Assembly: GCF_008728195.1 (NCBI RefSeq)
Contig: NZ_CP031598.1
Location: 3,534,001-3,598,000 of the forward strand
Reading direction: 5' to 3'
DNA length: 64,000 nt
DNA from: Roseovarius indicus
Lineage (GTDB): Bacteria; Pseudomonadota; Alphaproteobacteria; Rhodobacterales; Rhodobacteraceae
Shown here: positions 17,531-26,390 of the stretch, one piece after another
Layout: each line of letters begins with the position of its first letter
How positions within the stretch are numbered: position 1 is the first letter of the stretch
The notes under the pieces: generated by a model
Database searches by the model: none
What the model saw: the letters and a program-made list of their open reading frames with translations, nothing else
Told to the model about the DNA's origin: nothing
Program-made: the position numbers and the translations under genes

Positions 17531-17551
17531 CCATTGGGCTTGAACCAATGG
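17531..17551. repeat. Hairpin repeat with T-loop-like loop (copy 2)
   Basis: Identical over 21 bases to 13843-13863, with GCGC following on the plus strand in both. Here it lies directly downstream of the SLC13 permease gene and 14 bases before the GGATATTT repeat. Confidence 0.8.
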
Positions 17552-17564
17552 CGCACGATGGCGG

Positions 17565-17593
17565 CCCCCGGGATATTTCCGGCCAGAAGAAGC
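17565..17593 (+). repeat. GGGATATTTCCGGCCAGAAG repeat (copy 2)
   Basis: CCCCCGGGATATTTCCGGCC followed by AGAAGAAGC is identical over 29 bases to 22829-22857. A diverged copy is at 6450-6480 on the other strand. It lies in the 230-base spacer between the SLC13 gene and the YmdB gene. Confidence 0.85.
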
Positions 17594-17726
17594 ACAGGAG
17601 GCCCGACATCTTCCCGGCGCCGATCCCTTCGTCGGAGGCACCCGAGACGCGCCACGCGGGCAGGCTGCGCAGGGGCGCACATCATCGCCTCTTGCCCTCG
17701 CCCTTCCGCCGCCCTAACACCGAATA

Positions 17727-18539
17727 ATGAGACTCCTGTATCTGGGCGATGTAATGGGCCGCGCCGGGCGGCGGGCCGTGACCGAGAACCTGCCGCGCCT
17801 CAAGGCCGACTGGCGGGTCGATTTCACCGTAGTGAATGGCGAGAACGCCACCGGCGGCATGGGCCTGTCGGGCGAGCACGCCAAGCTGCTGCTCGAGGCG
17901 GGCGCCGATTGCCTGACGCTGGGCGACCATGCCTTCGACCAGAAGGACATGCTGCAATTCATCGAGAAAGAGCCGCGCATCGTGCGCCCGATCAACTTCG
18001 CCAAGGAGGCCCCGGGCCGCGGTCACCGCGTCTTTACCGACGGGCGCGGGCGCAAGGTTCTCGTGGCCCAGGTGCTGGGGCAGGTCTTCATGAAACGCGC
18101 CTTCGACGACCCGTTCAGCGCCATCGAGCCGGCGCTCAAGGCGCATGTCCTCGGCGGCGGCGTGCAGGCCGCGCTCGTCGACATGCATTGCGAGGCCACC
18201 TCCGAGAAGATGGCCATGGGCCATTTCTGCGACGGCCGCGCCAGCGTGGTCGTGGGCAGCCACACCCACATTCCCACGGCCGACGCCCAGATCCTGCCCG
18301 GCGGCACCGCCTTCCAGGCCGATGCCGGCATGTGCGGCGACTATCTCAGCATCATCGGCATGGACAAGACCGAGCCGATGCGCCGCTTCATCACCGGCAT
18401 GGGCAAGACCCGCTTCACCCCCGCCATGGGCGAGGCCACGCTCTGCGGGCTCTTCATCGAAACCGACGACCGGACCGGCAAAGCGCAATCGGTGACCATG
18501 ATCCGCGAAGGCGGGCGGCTGCAGCAGGCCGCCCCGTGA
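17727..18539 (+). CDS. YmdB-type metallophosphoesterase (cyclic nucleotide phosphodiesterase family)
   Basis: This protein of 270 residues follows the TIGR00282/YmdB pattern. Metal ligands are visible in LYLGDVMGRAGRRAV, VVNGENATGGMG, LGDHAFDQKD, VDMHCEATSEKMAMG, VVGSHTHIPTAD and QADAGMCGDY. Bacillus YmdB hydrolyses 2',3'-cyclic nucleotides and affects biofilm and RNA turnover. The start is the ATG at 17727, and the stop overlaps the next gene's GTG (GTGA). The unit YmdB-EamA-EamA-SLC13 is tightly overlapped and so is probably one operon. Confidence 0.93.
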   Translation: MRLLYLGDVMGRAGRRAVTENLPRLKADWRVDFTVVNGENATGGMGLSGEHAKLLLEAGADCLTLGDHAFDQKDMLQFIEKEPRIVRPINFAKEAPGRGHRVFTDGRGRKVLVAQVLGQVFMKRAFDDPFSAIEPALKAHVLGGGVQAALVDMHCEATSEKMAMGHFCDGRASVVVGSHTHIPTADAQILPGGTAFQADAGMCGDYLSIIGMDKTEPMRRFITGMGKTRFTPAMGEATLCGLFIETDDRTGKAQSVTMIREGGRLQQAAP

Positions 18540-19477
18540 CAGGAAACCCGATCTACATCCTGGTGCTGTTCTTCATGGGGGCGGGCTGGGGCCTGACCAT
18601 GCCGCTGGCCAAGGTCGCCACCAGCTCGGGCCACCAGCCCTATGGGCTGATCTTCTGGCAGCTGGTGATCGTCGTGGTGATCCTCGCCCCGGTCGCGCGG
18701 GTGTCGGGCAAGCCCGTGCCACTTCGGCGCGAACACTATCGACTGTTCCTGATAGTGGCGCTGACCGGCGCGGTGCTGCCGGATGTGTTCTTCTACCTCT
18801 GCGCCTCGAAACTGCCGGCGGGGATCCTGTCGATCCTGATGTCGACGGCGCCGCTCTTTTCCCTGCCGATCGCGCTGGCGCTTGGCAATGACCGGTTTTC
18901 GTGGGTGCGCCTGACGGGCCTGCTGTTCGGCATGATCGGCGTGATCCTGATGATCGGGCCGAAGACGAGCCTGCCCGATCCCGCGATGACGATCTACGTC
19001 TTCATCATGCTGCTGGCGCCCCTGCTCTATGCCATGGAAGGCAACATCGTGGCGCGCTGGGGCACCTTCGGGCTCGACCCGTTCCGCACCATCGTCGGCG
19101 CCTCGGCCGCGGGGGCGATCATCACCCTGCCCATCGCCATCCTGTCTGGGCAATGGATCAACCCGCTTCAGGGCTTCGGCATCCCCGAGGGTGCCCTGGC
19201 GCTGGCCGCGGTCATCCACGGGCTGGTCTACGCCTCCTATGTCTGGCTGGTCGGCCGGGCGGGCTCGGTCTTCACCTCGCAGGCGGCCTATATCGTCACC
19301 GCCTTCGGCGTGGTCTGGTCGATGCTGCTGCTGGGCGAGCGTTACTCGGTGTTCATCTGGGTGGCCCTGGCGCTGATGCTGGGCGGCATCTTCCTCGTGC
19401 GGCCCCGGCCCTCGTTCCGGCTGGGCATCCCCAAGGAACCGCCCCGCCTGCACGCCTGCGACGAGACCGGCTCGTGA
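18536..19477 (+). CDS. EamA-type DMT transporter, tandem paralog 1
   Basis: This membrane protein of 313 residues has ten hydrophobic segments in two EamA repeats. It starts with a GTG at 18536 that overlaps the YmdB stop, and its own stop overlaps the next start (TGATG). It aligns along its whole length with the next gene: both have GLIFWQLVI, a segment ILMSTAPLFSLPIALALGND against ILLSTVPLFAFPVAIALGND, and SLPDPAM. This points to a tandem duplication. The substrate is unknown. Confidence 0.9.
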   Translation: MTGNPIYILVLFFMGAGWGLTMPLAKVATSSGHQPYGLIFWQLVIVVVILAPVARVSGKPVPLRREHYRLFLIVALTGAVLPDVFFYLCASKLPAGILSILMSTAPLFSLPIALALGNDRFSWVRLTGLLFGMIGVILMIGPKTSLPDPAMTIYVFIMLLAPLLYAMEGNIVARWGTFGLDPFRTIVGASAAGAIITLPIAILSGQWINPLQGFGIPEGALALAAVIHGLVYASYVWLVGRAGSVFTSQAAYIVTAFGVVWSMLLLGERYSVFIWVALALMLGGIFLVRPRPSFRLGIPKEPPRLHACDETGS

Positions 19478-20439
19478 TGACGTCAGACGCCCTTTCGCGA
19501 CGGCTGTCGCTCATCGGGGCGCTCGTCGTCATCGGCGCGGGCTGGGGGCTGACCACGCCCCTGTCGAAAATCGCGGTCAGCGAGGGGTATCGCCATTTCG
19601 GCCTGATCTTCTGGCAGCTGGTCATCACCGGCACCATGCTGACCGTCGTCACCCGCCTGCGGGGGCGGCGCGTGCCGGTGACATGGGCCGATTTCCGGGT
19701 CTACCTGCTGATCGCGGTGATCGGGACCATCTTGCCGAACTCCGCCTCCTACGCGGCGGCCGTCGAACTGCCCGGCGGCGTGCTGGCCATCCTGCTCTCG
19801 ACCGTGCCGCTCTTCGCCTTCCCGGTGGCCATCGCGCTCGGCAATGACAGCTTCGGCTGGACCCGGGCGCTCGGGCTGCTCTTCGGGCTGGGCTGCGTGC
19901 TGCTGATCGTCGGCCCCGACGCCAGCCTGCCGGACCCGGCGATGGCCGCCTTCATCCCCCTCGCCCTCGTCGCGCCCTTCTTCTACGGGCTCGAAGGCAA
20001 CGTGGTGGCCCGTTTCGGCGCCAACGGGCTCGACCCGGTGCAGATGCTGGCCGGCGCCTCGATCACCGGCATCCCCATCGCCCTGATGCTCGCGCTGGCC
20101 ACCGGCCAGTGGATCGACCCGCGCGGGCCGTGGGGCGCACCCGACGCGGCGGTGATGGCCAGCGCCATCGTGCACGGCATCGTCTACACCAGCTACTTCT
20201 GGCTGGTGGCGCAGGCCGGCCCGGTCTTTGCAGCCCAGGTCTCCTACCTCGTCACCGGCTTCGGCGTGGCCTGGTCGATGGCCCTGCTCGGAGAGAGCTA
20301 TTCGCCTTATATCTGGACGGCACTGGCGCTGATGCTGGTCGGCGTCTTCCTCGTACAGCCGCGACCCCGGATCGCACTTGCCCCGATTGCCCCCATCGGG
20401 AAAAATGGTCCCCAACAGGAACGGGACAGTCAGACCTGA
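19477..20439 (+). CDS. EamA-type DMT transporter, tandem paralog 2
   Basis: This membrane protein of 320 residues is the second member of the duplicated EamA pair. It has ten hydrophobic segments, GWGLTTPLSKIAVSEGYRHF at the first helix and WSMALLGESYSPYIW near the end. The ATG at 19477 overlaps the previous stop and its stop overlaps the next ATG (TGATG), so translation of the operon is coupled. Two different exporters may act on related substrates, or form a heteromer; neither is shown. Confidence 0.9.
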   Translation: MTSDALSRRLSLIGALVVIGAGWGLTTPLSKIAVSEGYRHFGLIFWQLVITGTMLTVVTRLRGRRVPVTWADFRVYLLIAVIGTILPNSASYAAAVELPGGVLAILLSTVPLFAFPVAIALGNDSFGWTRALGLLFGLGCVLLIVGPDASLPDPAMAAFIPLALVAPFFYGLEGNVVARFGANGLDPVQMLAGASITGIPIALMLALATGQWIDPRGPWGAPDAAVMASAIVHGIVYTSYFWLVAQAGPVFAAQVSYLVTGFGVAWSMALLGESYSPYIWTALALMLVGVFLVQPRPRIALAPIAPIGKNGPQQERDSQT

Positions 20440-22214
20440 TGGAACTTGTTGAATTTACGCAGACCGGGCAGGCCCTGGTCACCCTTGGCGTGGTCGCCGT
20501 CATGTTTGCGCTGTTCATCCGCGAGGTTTATCCGACCGAGGTCGTCGCCATTTCCGGCGCGGCGGTGCTGCTGGCGCTGGGGCTGCTGCCTTACGAAGAG
20601 GCGCTGCACGTGCTGTCGAACCCCGCGCCCTGGACGATCGTCGCGATGTTCATCGTCATGGGGGCGCTGGTGCGCACCGGGGCGCTGGAATGGTTCACCC
20701 AGCTGGCCGAGGCCCAGGCCGACTCGCGCCCGGCGCTCGCCATCGGCGCACTGATGGCCTTCGTCATGGCCGCCTCGGCCTTCGTCAACAACACGCCCGT
20801 GGTGGTGGTGATGATCCCCGTCTTCGTCCAGCTCGCGCGCAAGCTCGACGTCTCGGCCAGCAAGTTCCTCATCCCGCTCAGCTATGCCGCCATCCTCGGC
20901 GGGTGTCTGACGCTGATCGGCACCTCGACCAACCTGCTGGTCGACGGCGTGGCCCGCGCCCGCGGGCTCGAGGCCTTCACCATCTTCGAGGTCACGCCGC
21001 TGGCGGCCATCCTCGCCGTGTGGGGCGCGCTCTACCTGCGCTTCGTGGCGCCACGCCTGCTGCCCGACCGGGCCAGCATGTCGACCATGCTGACCGAGCG
21101 GAAGGCCCGCAAGTTCTTCACCGAGGCGATCATCCCGCCGGAATCGAACCTCATCGGGCGCGAAGTGAACGGCGTGCAGCTCTTCAAGCGCGAGGGCGTA
21201 CGCCTCGTCGACGTGATCCGCGGCGACCAGTCGCTGCGCCGCAACCTCGACGGGGTCGCGCTGGAAGTGGGCGATCGCGTCGTCCTGCGCACCCAGGTGA
21301 CCGAGCTTCTCAGCCTCCAGCGCAACAAGAGCCTCAAGCGCGTCGACCAGGTCTCGGCGGTGGAAACCGCGACCGTCGAGGCCCTCATCACCCCCGACTG
21401 CAAGATGGTCGGCCGGCGCCTCGGCGCGCTGCGCCTGCGCCGCCGCTTCGGGGTCTACCCGCTGGCGGTGCACCGCAAGGACAAGAATATCGGCCGCCAG
21501 CTTGACGATATAGTCGTTCAGGTGGGCGATACCCTGCTTCTGGAAGGCGCCCCCGAAGACATTCAGCGCCTCTCGACCGAGATGAACCTCGTCGACGTCT
21601 CGAAACCCACCGAACGCGCCTACCGCCGCAGCCATGCCCCCATCGCCATCGGCGCGCTGGCGGGCATCGTGGCGCTCGCGGCCTTCGGCGTGGCGCCGAT
21701 CCTGCTGCTGGCGGTGCTGGCGATGGCGGTGGTGTTCCTGACCCGCTGCATCGACGCGGACGAGGCGTTTTCCTTCGTCGATGGCCGGCTTCTGGCGCTG
21801 ATCTTCGCCATGCTCGCAGTGGCCACGGCGCTGGAAACCTCCGGCGCCATCGACCTCATCGTCGAGAATTTCGCCCCCTACATCGCGGGGCTGCCCCCCT
21901 TCTTCATCGTCTGGGCAGTCTACCTGCTGACTTCGTTCCTGGCGGAACTGATCAACCACGCGGTCGCGGTGGTGCTGACGCCGGTGGCGATCGGGCTGGC
22001 CCTGTCGCTGGGTGTCGATCCGCGGCCTCTGGTGGTGGCGGTGATGATCGCGGCCTCGGCCACCTTCGCGACGCCGATCAGCTACCAGACGCACATGATG
22101 GTCTACGGGCCGGGCGGCTACAAGTTCACCGATTTCATCAAGGTGGGCATCCCGCTCAACCTGTCGATCGGGCTTCTGGCCTCGGCGCTCATCCCGTTTT
22201 TCTGGCCGCTCTGA
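20439..22214 (+). CDS. SLC13 family permease with internal RCK_C domains, paralog 2
   Basis: This membrane protein of 591 residues has the same layout as the protein at 15724: helices, two TrkA-C-like domains at about residues 225-310 and 320-400 (IPPESNLIGREVNGVQLFKR; ITPDCKMVGRRLGALRLRRR), then helices. SLC13 landmarks are FVNNTPVVVVMIPVF, LIGTSTNLLVDG and ATPISYQTHMMVYGPGGYKF. The closing residues PFFWPL resemble LLFWPL of paralog 1. It ends the YmdB operon. RCK_C domains usually bind a small ligand and gate transport. Confidence 0.9.
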   Translation: MELVEFTQTGQALVTLGVVAVMFALFIREVYPTEVVAISGAAVLLALGLLPYEEALHVLSNPAPWTIVAMFIVMGALVRTGALEWFTQLAEAQADSRPALAIGALMAFVMAASAFVNNTPVVVVMIPVFVQLARKLDVSASKFLIPLSYAAILGGCLTLIGTSTNLLVDGVARARGLEAFTIFEVTPLAAILAVWGALYLRFVAPRLLPDRASMSTMLTERKARKFFTEAIIPPESNLIGREVNGVQLFKREGVRLVDVIRGDQSLRRNLDGVALEVGDRVVLRTQVTELLSLQRNKSLKRVDQVSAVETATVEALITPDCKMVGRRLGALRLRRRFGVYPLAVHRKDKNIGRQLDDIVVQVGDTLLLEGAPEDIQRLSTEMNLVDVSKPTERAYRRSHAPIAIGALAGIVALAAFGVAPILLLAVLAMAVVFLTRCIDADEAFSFVDGRLLALIFAMLAVATALETSGAIDLIVENFAPYIAGLPPFFIVWAVYLLTSFLAELINHAVAVVLTPVAIGLALSLGVDPRPLVVAVMIAASATFATPISYQTHMMVYGPGGYKFTDFIKVGIPLNLSIGLLASALIPFFWPL

Positions 22215-22283
22215 CCCGCCCGCTCCCCGCGCCCTGGCAGGCGCGTGTCGCGAACGAGCCCGCAAGGGCTGGTGAGCGGCGTG

Positions 22284-22751
22284 TCAGCCCGTGACGTAGC
22301 GCGCCTCGTAGCTCACCGGGAAATTCACCGACCGGGCGATGAAGCACACCTTGCCGATCTCGTGGTGAAGCGCATCCGCCCTGTCCAGATCCGTGCCCGC
22401 CGGCACCACGATCTCGGGCCGCAGCGTCGCCCGCAGAAACCGGCTCGCCCCGGTTTTCTCGGTCTCGCCCACGGCCAGCGGATCGTCGGAATACCCCTCA
22501 ACGACGATCCCCGCATCCGAGGCGAAATGCAGGTACCACAACATGTGACAAGCCGAGAGCGCCGCGATCAGCATGTCCTCGGGATTATGCAGCGTCGGAT
22601 CGCCCCCCAGCATCGGATCGTTCGAGCACCGGATCACCGGCTTGCCCGGCGTCTCGACATTCCATGTCCGGTCATAGGCGCGATAGCCTGCCGTGCCCTG
22701 CCCCCGGTTGCCCGTCCAGACCACCCGGGCGGTGTAATCGTGTTCGCTCAT
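22284..22751 (-). CDS. OsmC family protein
   Basis: This protein of 155 residues has the two redox cysteines of the OsmC/Ohr family, in ALSACHMLWYLHFA and GKVCFIARSVNFPV, and the N-terminal strand YTARVVWTGNRGQGT. The family reduces organic hydroperoxides through a Cys pair. The ATG at 22751 gives the normal length; an in-frame extension upstream runs through a hairpin region and is not likely to be translated. The gene follows the cyclo-ligase gene on the same strand after 120 bases of repeats. Confidence 0.92.
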   Translation of the reverse strand: MSEHDYTARVVWTGNRGQGTAGYRAYDRTWNVETPGKPVIRCSNDPMLGGDPTLHNPEDMLIAALSACHMLWYLHFASDAGIVVEGYSDDPLAVGETEKTGASRFLRATLRPEIVVPAGTDLDRADALHHEIGKVCFIARSVNFPVSYEARYVTG

Positions 22752-22782
22752 CCTCGACGTCTCCACCTGCTGAAGCGATTTC

Positions 22783-22826
22783 GGGGGCTCTGCCCCCAAC
22801 GTTGAAATCCTTCGGGATTTCAACGT
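22783..22826. repeat. Two stable hairpins, one with a UUCG loop
   Basis: GGGGGC-TCT-GCCCCC (22783-22797) is followed by a 12-pair stem ACGTTGAAATCC closed by TTCG (22799-22826). The C(UUCG)G tetraloop makes this very stable as RNA. They lie downstream of the cyclo-ligase gene and upstream of osmC, so they may reduce read-through or protect mRNA ends. Confidence 0.75.
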
Positions 22827-22828
22827 CT

Positions 22829-22857
22829 CCCCCGGGATATTTCCGGCCAGAAGAAGC
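22829..22857 (+). repeat. GGGATATTTCCGGCCAGAAG repeat (copy 3)
   Basis: Identical over 29 bases to 17565-17593. It sits between the UUCG hairpin and the 3' end of the cyclo-ligase gene. Confidence 0.85.
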
Positions 22858-22871
22858 CCGGGGGCGTCCTG

Positions 22872-23429
22872 TCAGAGGCTGATCACCTCGCGTTCCGTCA
22901 CCACCATGTCGAGCGGCTGATCGGTGGGCTCGAGCGGCAGCTCCTCGACTTCCTGCGCGGCGTAGGCGAAGCCGATGGCCAGCGTCGCGCGCTTGCTGCG
23001 CAAGAGCTCCAGCGTGCGGTCGTAGAACCCGCCACCATAGCCCAGCCGCCCGCCCTGACGGTCGAAGGCCACCAGCGGCACGATCAGGATCTCCGGCTCG
23101 AAGAAATCATCCGTCTCGGGAATCATCGCCCCGAACGGCCCTTCCCTGAGCGCGCAGCCCGGCTCCCACCGGGAGAACTTCAGCGGCAGGCCTTTTCGTT
23201 GGATGACCGGAACGCCCACCGGCCCGTGGGCCGCGGCCTCCGCCATCACCGGCAGCGGGTCGATCTCGGTGCGGATGGCCATGTAGGCCGAGAGCGGCAC
23301 GCCGCGATAACCCGCCAGCACTTCCGCCAGATGCCCCGCCTCGCCCGGCGGCGCCGCCTCATGCGCCGCCTTGCGCCGGGCGAAGGCCGCCTTTCGCGCC
23401 TCCGCCTTCACCGCTGTCAGATCGTTCAT
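22872..23429 (-). CDS. 5-formyltetrahydrofolate cyclo-ligase
   Basis: This cytoplasmic enzyme of 185 residues converts 5-formyl-THF and ATP to 5,10-methenyl-THF. The family pattern is seen at RLGYGGGFYDRTLELL, preceded by ILIVPLVAFDRQGGRLG, and an N-terminal KAEARKAAFARRKA. Full length is normal. The ATG at 23429 overlaps the mgtE stop (ATGA), so it is translated together with mgtE, a combination without an obvious functional link. Confidence 0.94.
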   Translation of the reverse strand: MNDLTAVKAEARKAAFARRKAAHEAAPPGEAGHLAEVLAGYRGVPLSAYMAIRTEIDPLPVMAEAAAHGPVGVPVIQRKGLPLKFSRWEPGCALREGPFGAMIPETDDFFEPEILIVPLVAFDRQGGRLGYGGGFYDRTLELLRSKRATLAIGFAYAAQEVEELPLEPTDQPLDMVVTEREVISL

Positions 23430-24817
23430 AGAAGCACCACCACCGCCAGTCCGAGGAAGGCGAAGAACCCGACAACGTCCGTCACCGTCGTCACGAAGGC
23501 ACCGGAGGCGAGCGCCGGGTCGACGCCGATACGCTCAAGGATCACGGGGATGACCGTGCCGGCAAGCCCGGCCACGACAAGATTGATCACCATTGCGGCA
23601 GCAATCACGTAACCCAGCTCGGGCCCGCCGAACCACAGCACGCCGATCACGCCCATCACCACCGCGAAAATCAGCCCGTTGATGAGCCCCACCAGCACCT
23701 CGCGCCGGATCACCCGCCAGACGTTGCGGCCGGTCAGGTCCTTCGTGGCAATCGCCCGCACCGCGACGGTAAGCGACTGCGTGCCCGCATTGCCCCCCAT
23801 CGACGCCACGATCGGCATCAGCACCGCCAGCGCCACCACCGTGGCGATGGCCTCCTCGAACTGGGCGATGACCAGCGAGGCGAGGATCGCGGTGACAAGG
23901 TTCACCGCCAGCCACGGAAAGCGCTGCTTGGTGGTGTCGATCACCCGGTCGGCGATACTGCCCTCGCCCACACCCGCAAGGCGCATGATGTCCTCCTCGT
24001 GCTCTTCATCGAGCACGATCATCGCGTCGTCGATGGTGATCACGCCCACCAGCCGCTCGTTCTCGTCCACCACGGGGGCGGAAATCAGGTGATACTGGTT
24101 GAACGCATAGGCCACGTCCTCCTCGTCCTGGGTGACGGGGATGACATGGAACGTCTCCTCCACCAGCGAGGTCAGCAGCACCTCGCGCCGCGACGCCATC
24201 AGCTTGCCCAGCGTGACGTTCCCCACCGGCTTCAGCCGCGGATCGACAAGGATGATGTGGTAGAACTGGTCCGGCAGGTCGTCCTGGTTGCGCAGGTAGT
24301 CGATCGCCTCGCCCACGTTCCAGTGCTCGGGCGCCATCACCACTTCGCGCTGCATCAGGCGGCCGGCGGAATACTCCGGATAGGTAAGCGAATGCTGCAC
24401 CGCCACCCGGTCGCTGTCTTCCAGCACGTCGAGAATGGCGGTCTGTTGATCTTCCTCCAGATCCTCGACAAGGTCGACCACGTCATCCGACTCGAGGTCG
24501 CGCACCGCCTCGGCCAGTACCTCGGGGTGCAGCGTGTAAAGCACCTCCTCCCGGATCGACTCGTCCAGCTCCGACAGGATATCGCCGTCGAAATCCCGCC
24601 CGTACAGCTCGATCAGCCGGCGCCGGTCGAAGGCGTTGATCTGTTCCAGAAGGTCGGCGATGTCGGCCGCGTGCAGCGGCTCCAGCTCCGCCAGAAGACG
24701 CTCGCGGTCCTCGGTATCGACCGCGTACATGATCCGCGCCACCGCCCGGTCATTGAGCAGGTAGGCGTCGTCCTCCTGCTCGGGCTCGGCTTCCATCACA
24801 GCGTCGTCTTCTGCCAT
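23426..24817 (-). CDS. mgtE: Magnesium transporter MgtE
   Basis: This protein of 463 residues has the MgtE order: an acidic N-terminal superhelical domain (about 20-135), a CBS pair (about 140-265), then five membrane helices. The transport signature is seen at LMPIVASMGGNAGTQSLTVA. The N-terminal and CBS parts sense cytosolic Mg and close the channel when it is high. The start at 24817 is the first ATG and is preceded by AAAAGGGG. No magnesium riboswitch could be seen in the 219-base upstream spacer. Confidence 0.95.
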   Translation of the reverse strand: MAEDDAVMEAEPEQEDDAYLLNDRAVARIMYAVDTEDRERLLAELEPLHAADIADLLEQINAFDRRRLIELYGRDFDGDILSELDESIREEVLYTLHPEVLAEAVRDLESDDVVDLVEDLEEDQQTAILDVLEDSDRVAVQHSLTYPEYSAGRLMQREVVMAPEHWNVGEAIDYLRNQDDLPDQFYHIILVDPRLKPVGNVTLGKLMASRREVLLTSLVEETFHVIPVTQDEEDVAYAFNQYHLISAPVVDENERLVGVITIDDAMIVLDEEHEEDIMRLAGVGEGSIADRVIDTTKQRFPWLAVNLVTAILASLVIAQFEEAIATVVALAVLMPIVASMGGNAGTQSLTVAVRAIATKDLTGRNVWRVIRREVLVGLINGLIFAVVMGVIGVLWFGGPELGYVIAAAMVINLVVAGLAGTVIPVILERIGVDPALASGAFVTTVTDVVGFFAFLGLAVVVLL

Positions 24818-25036
24818 GTGCCACCCCTTTTCCGCGCTCGATGTGAAATCCTACCGTAACGTGAAACGCGCGCCCCGTCTGCCGGTTGCACCGCAGATCG
24901 CGGAAATCCGCGCCACCCGTTATTTTCTTACGCTTTAAAGAAGCAGCTTCGGGAAAACAATGACAATAGGTGCATTTACCCATCCCGGCCCCGCCCCTAT
25001 GGTGCCGCCGATACGCGAACAGGCACATGTAGGCAA

Positions 25037-26326
25037 ATGAGCAGCGAAACCATTCTGAAAGGGCGGGTGCTGGGCTTCACCCGCTGCCCGTTCGAGGGCG
25101 ACCCGGCCGATACCGCGCGTCTCGACGAGGCGGTGCTGATCCGCGACGGGCATGTTGTCCGCACCGGCGCCGCCGCCGAGCTGCGCAGCGCCTCCCCCGA
25201 GGCGCAGGTCGAGGATATGGGCGAAGCCGTCATCACCGCCGGTTTCGTCGACGCCCACGCCCACTATCCCCAGACCGCGATGATCGCCAGCTGGGGCAAG
25301 CGGCTCATCGACTGGCTCAATGCCTATACCTTCCCCGAGGAGATGCGCTTTGCCGATCCCGCCTATGCGTCCGAGATCGCCGGCCGTTACCTCGACCTGA
25401 CCCTCTCGAACGGCACCACCACGGTGGCCAGCTACTGCACCATCCACCCCGAAAGCGTCGAGGCCTTCTTCACGGCGGCGCAATCCCGGGGCCTGCGTGC
25501 GGCCGCCGGCAAGACCTGCATGAACCGCAACGCCCCCGACGCGCTCTGCGACACCACGCAATCCGCCTATGACGACAGCCAGGCGCTGCTGGAGACATGG
25601 CACGGCGTCGACCGCCTCTCCTACATCGTCACGCCCCGCTTTTCGCCCACCTCGACCCCCGATCAGCTCTCCGCCATGGGGGCGCTCTGGGCCGAGCATC
25701 CCGATTGCCTGATGCAGACCCATCTCAGCGAACAGCCCGACGAGGTCGACTGGGTCAAATCCCTCTTCCCCGAGGCCCGCGACTACCTCGACACCTACGA
25801 GGCGCACGGCCTTCTGGGCGCCCGCGGCCTCTACGGCCACGCCATCTACCTCGAACCCCGAGAGCGCGACCGGCTGCGAGAGGTCGGCGCCGCGCTCGTC
25901 CACTGCCCCACCTCCAACACCTTCATCGGCTCGGGGCTCTTCAACATGGCGCTCGCCAAGGCGGAAGGCCAGCGCGTAGGGCTCGCCACCGACACCGGCG
26001 GCGGCTCCTCCTTCTCGATGCTGCGCACCATGGCGGCCGCTTACGAGATCGGCCAGCTTACCGGCACCGCCCTGCACCCCGCCCAGCTCTACTGGCTGGC
26101 CACCGCGGGCTCTGCGGGCGCGATGCACATGGACGACAAGATCGGCAACATCGCCCCGGGGATGGAGGCCGACCTCATCGCCCTCGACCTCGCCTCGACC
26201 CCCGCCATCGCCCAACGCGCCGCCTCGGCCGAGGACATATGGGAAGCGATCTTTCCCACCATCATGATGGGCGACGACCGGGCGATCAAAGCCGTCTGGA
26301 CAGGCGGCCGCCGCGCCCTCGGCTGA
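25037..26326 (+). CDS. guaD: Guanine deaminase
   Basis: This amidohydrolase of 429 residues converts guanine to xanthine. Zinc ligands are visible in FVDAHAHYPQT (HxH), MQTHLSEQPDEVDW, GHAIYLEPRER and GLATDTGGGSSFSML, all close to guanine deaminase patterns. The N-terminal ILKGRVLGFTRCPFEGD is also typical. It lies near a second amidohydrolase gene of purine type (26724-28058, other strand), so the region may serve purine salvage or breakdown. The start ATG at 25037 is the only one that fits. Confidence 0.94.
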   Translation: MSSETILKGRVLGFTRCPFEGDPADTARLDEAVLIRDGHVVRTGAAAELRSASPEAQVEDMGEAVITAGFVDAHAHYPQTAMIASWGKRLIDWLNAYTFPEEMRFADPAYASEIAGRYLDLTLSNGTTTVASYCTIHPESVEAFFTAAQSRGLRAAAGKTCMNRNAPDALCDTTQSAYDDSQALLETWHGVDRLSYIVTPRFSPTSTPDQLSAMGALWAEHPDCLMQTHLSEQPDEVDWVKSLFPEARDYLDTYEAHGLLGARGLYGHAIYLEPRERDRLREVGAALVHCPTSNTFIGSGLFNMALAKAEGQRVGLATDTGGGSSFSMLRTMAAAYEIGQLTGTALHPAQLYWLATAGSAGAMHMDDKIGNIAPGMEADLIALDLASTPAIAQRAASAEDIWEAIFPTIMMGDDRAIKAVWTGGRRALG

Positions 26327-26390
26327 CCGGCCCCGCCTTTCCCCGGCCTCGCCCCGCGCTATCTCCCTGCCAAGCAGCAGGGAGAGCGCC

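Noticed and set aside
24818..25036. Magnesium riboswitch upstream of mgtE
   Set aside because: No M-box-like conserved segments were seen, and the spacer is short and shared with a divergent gene.
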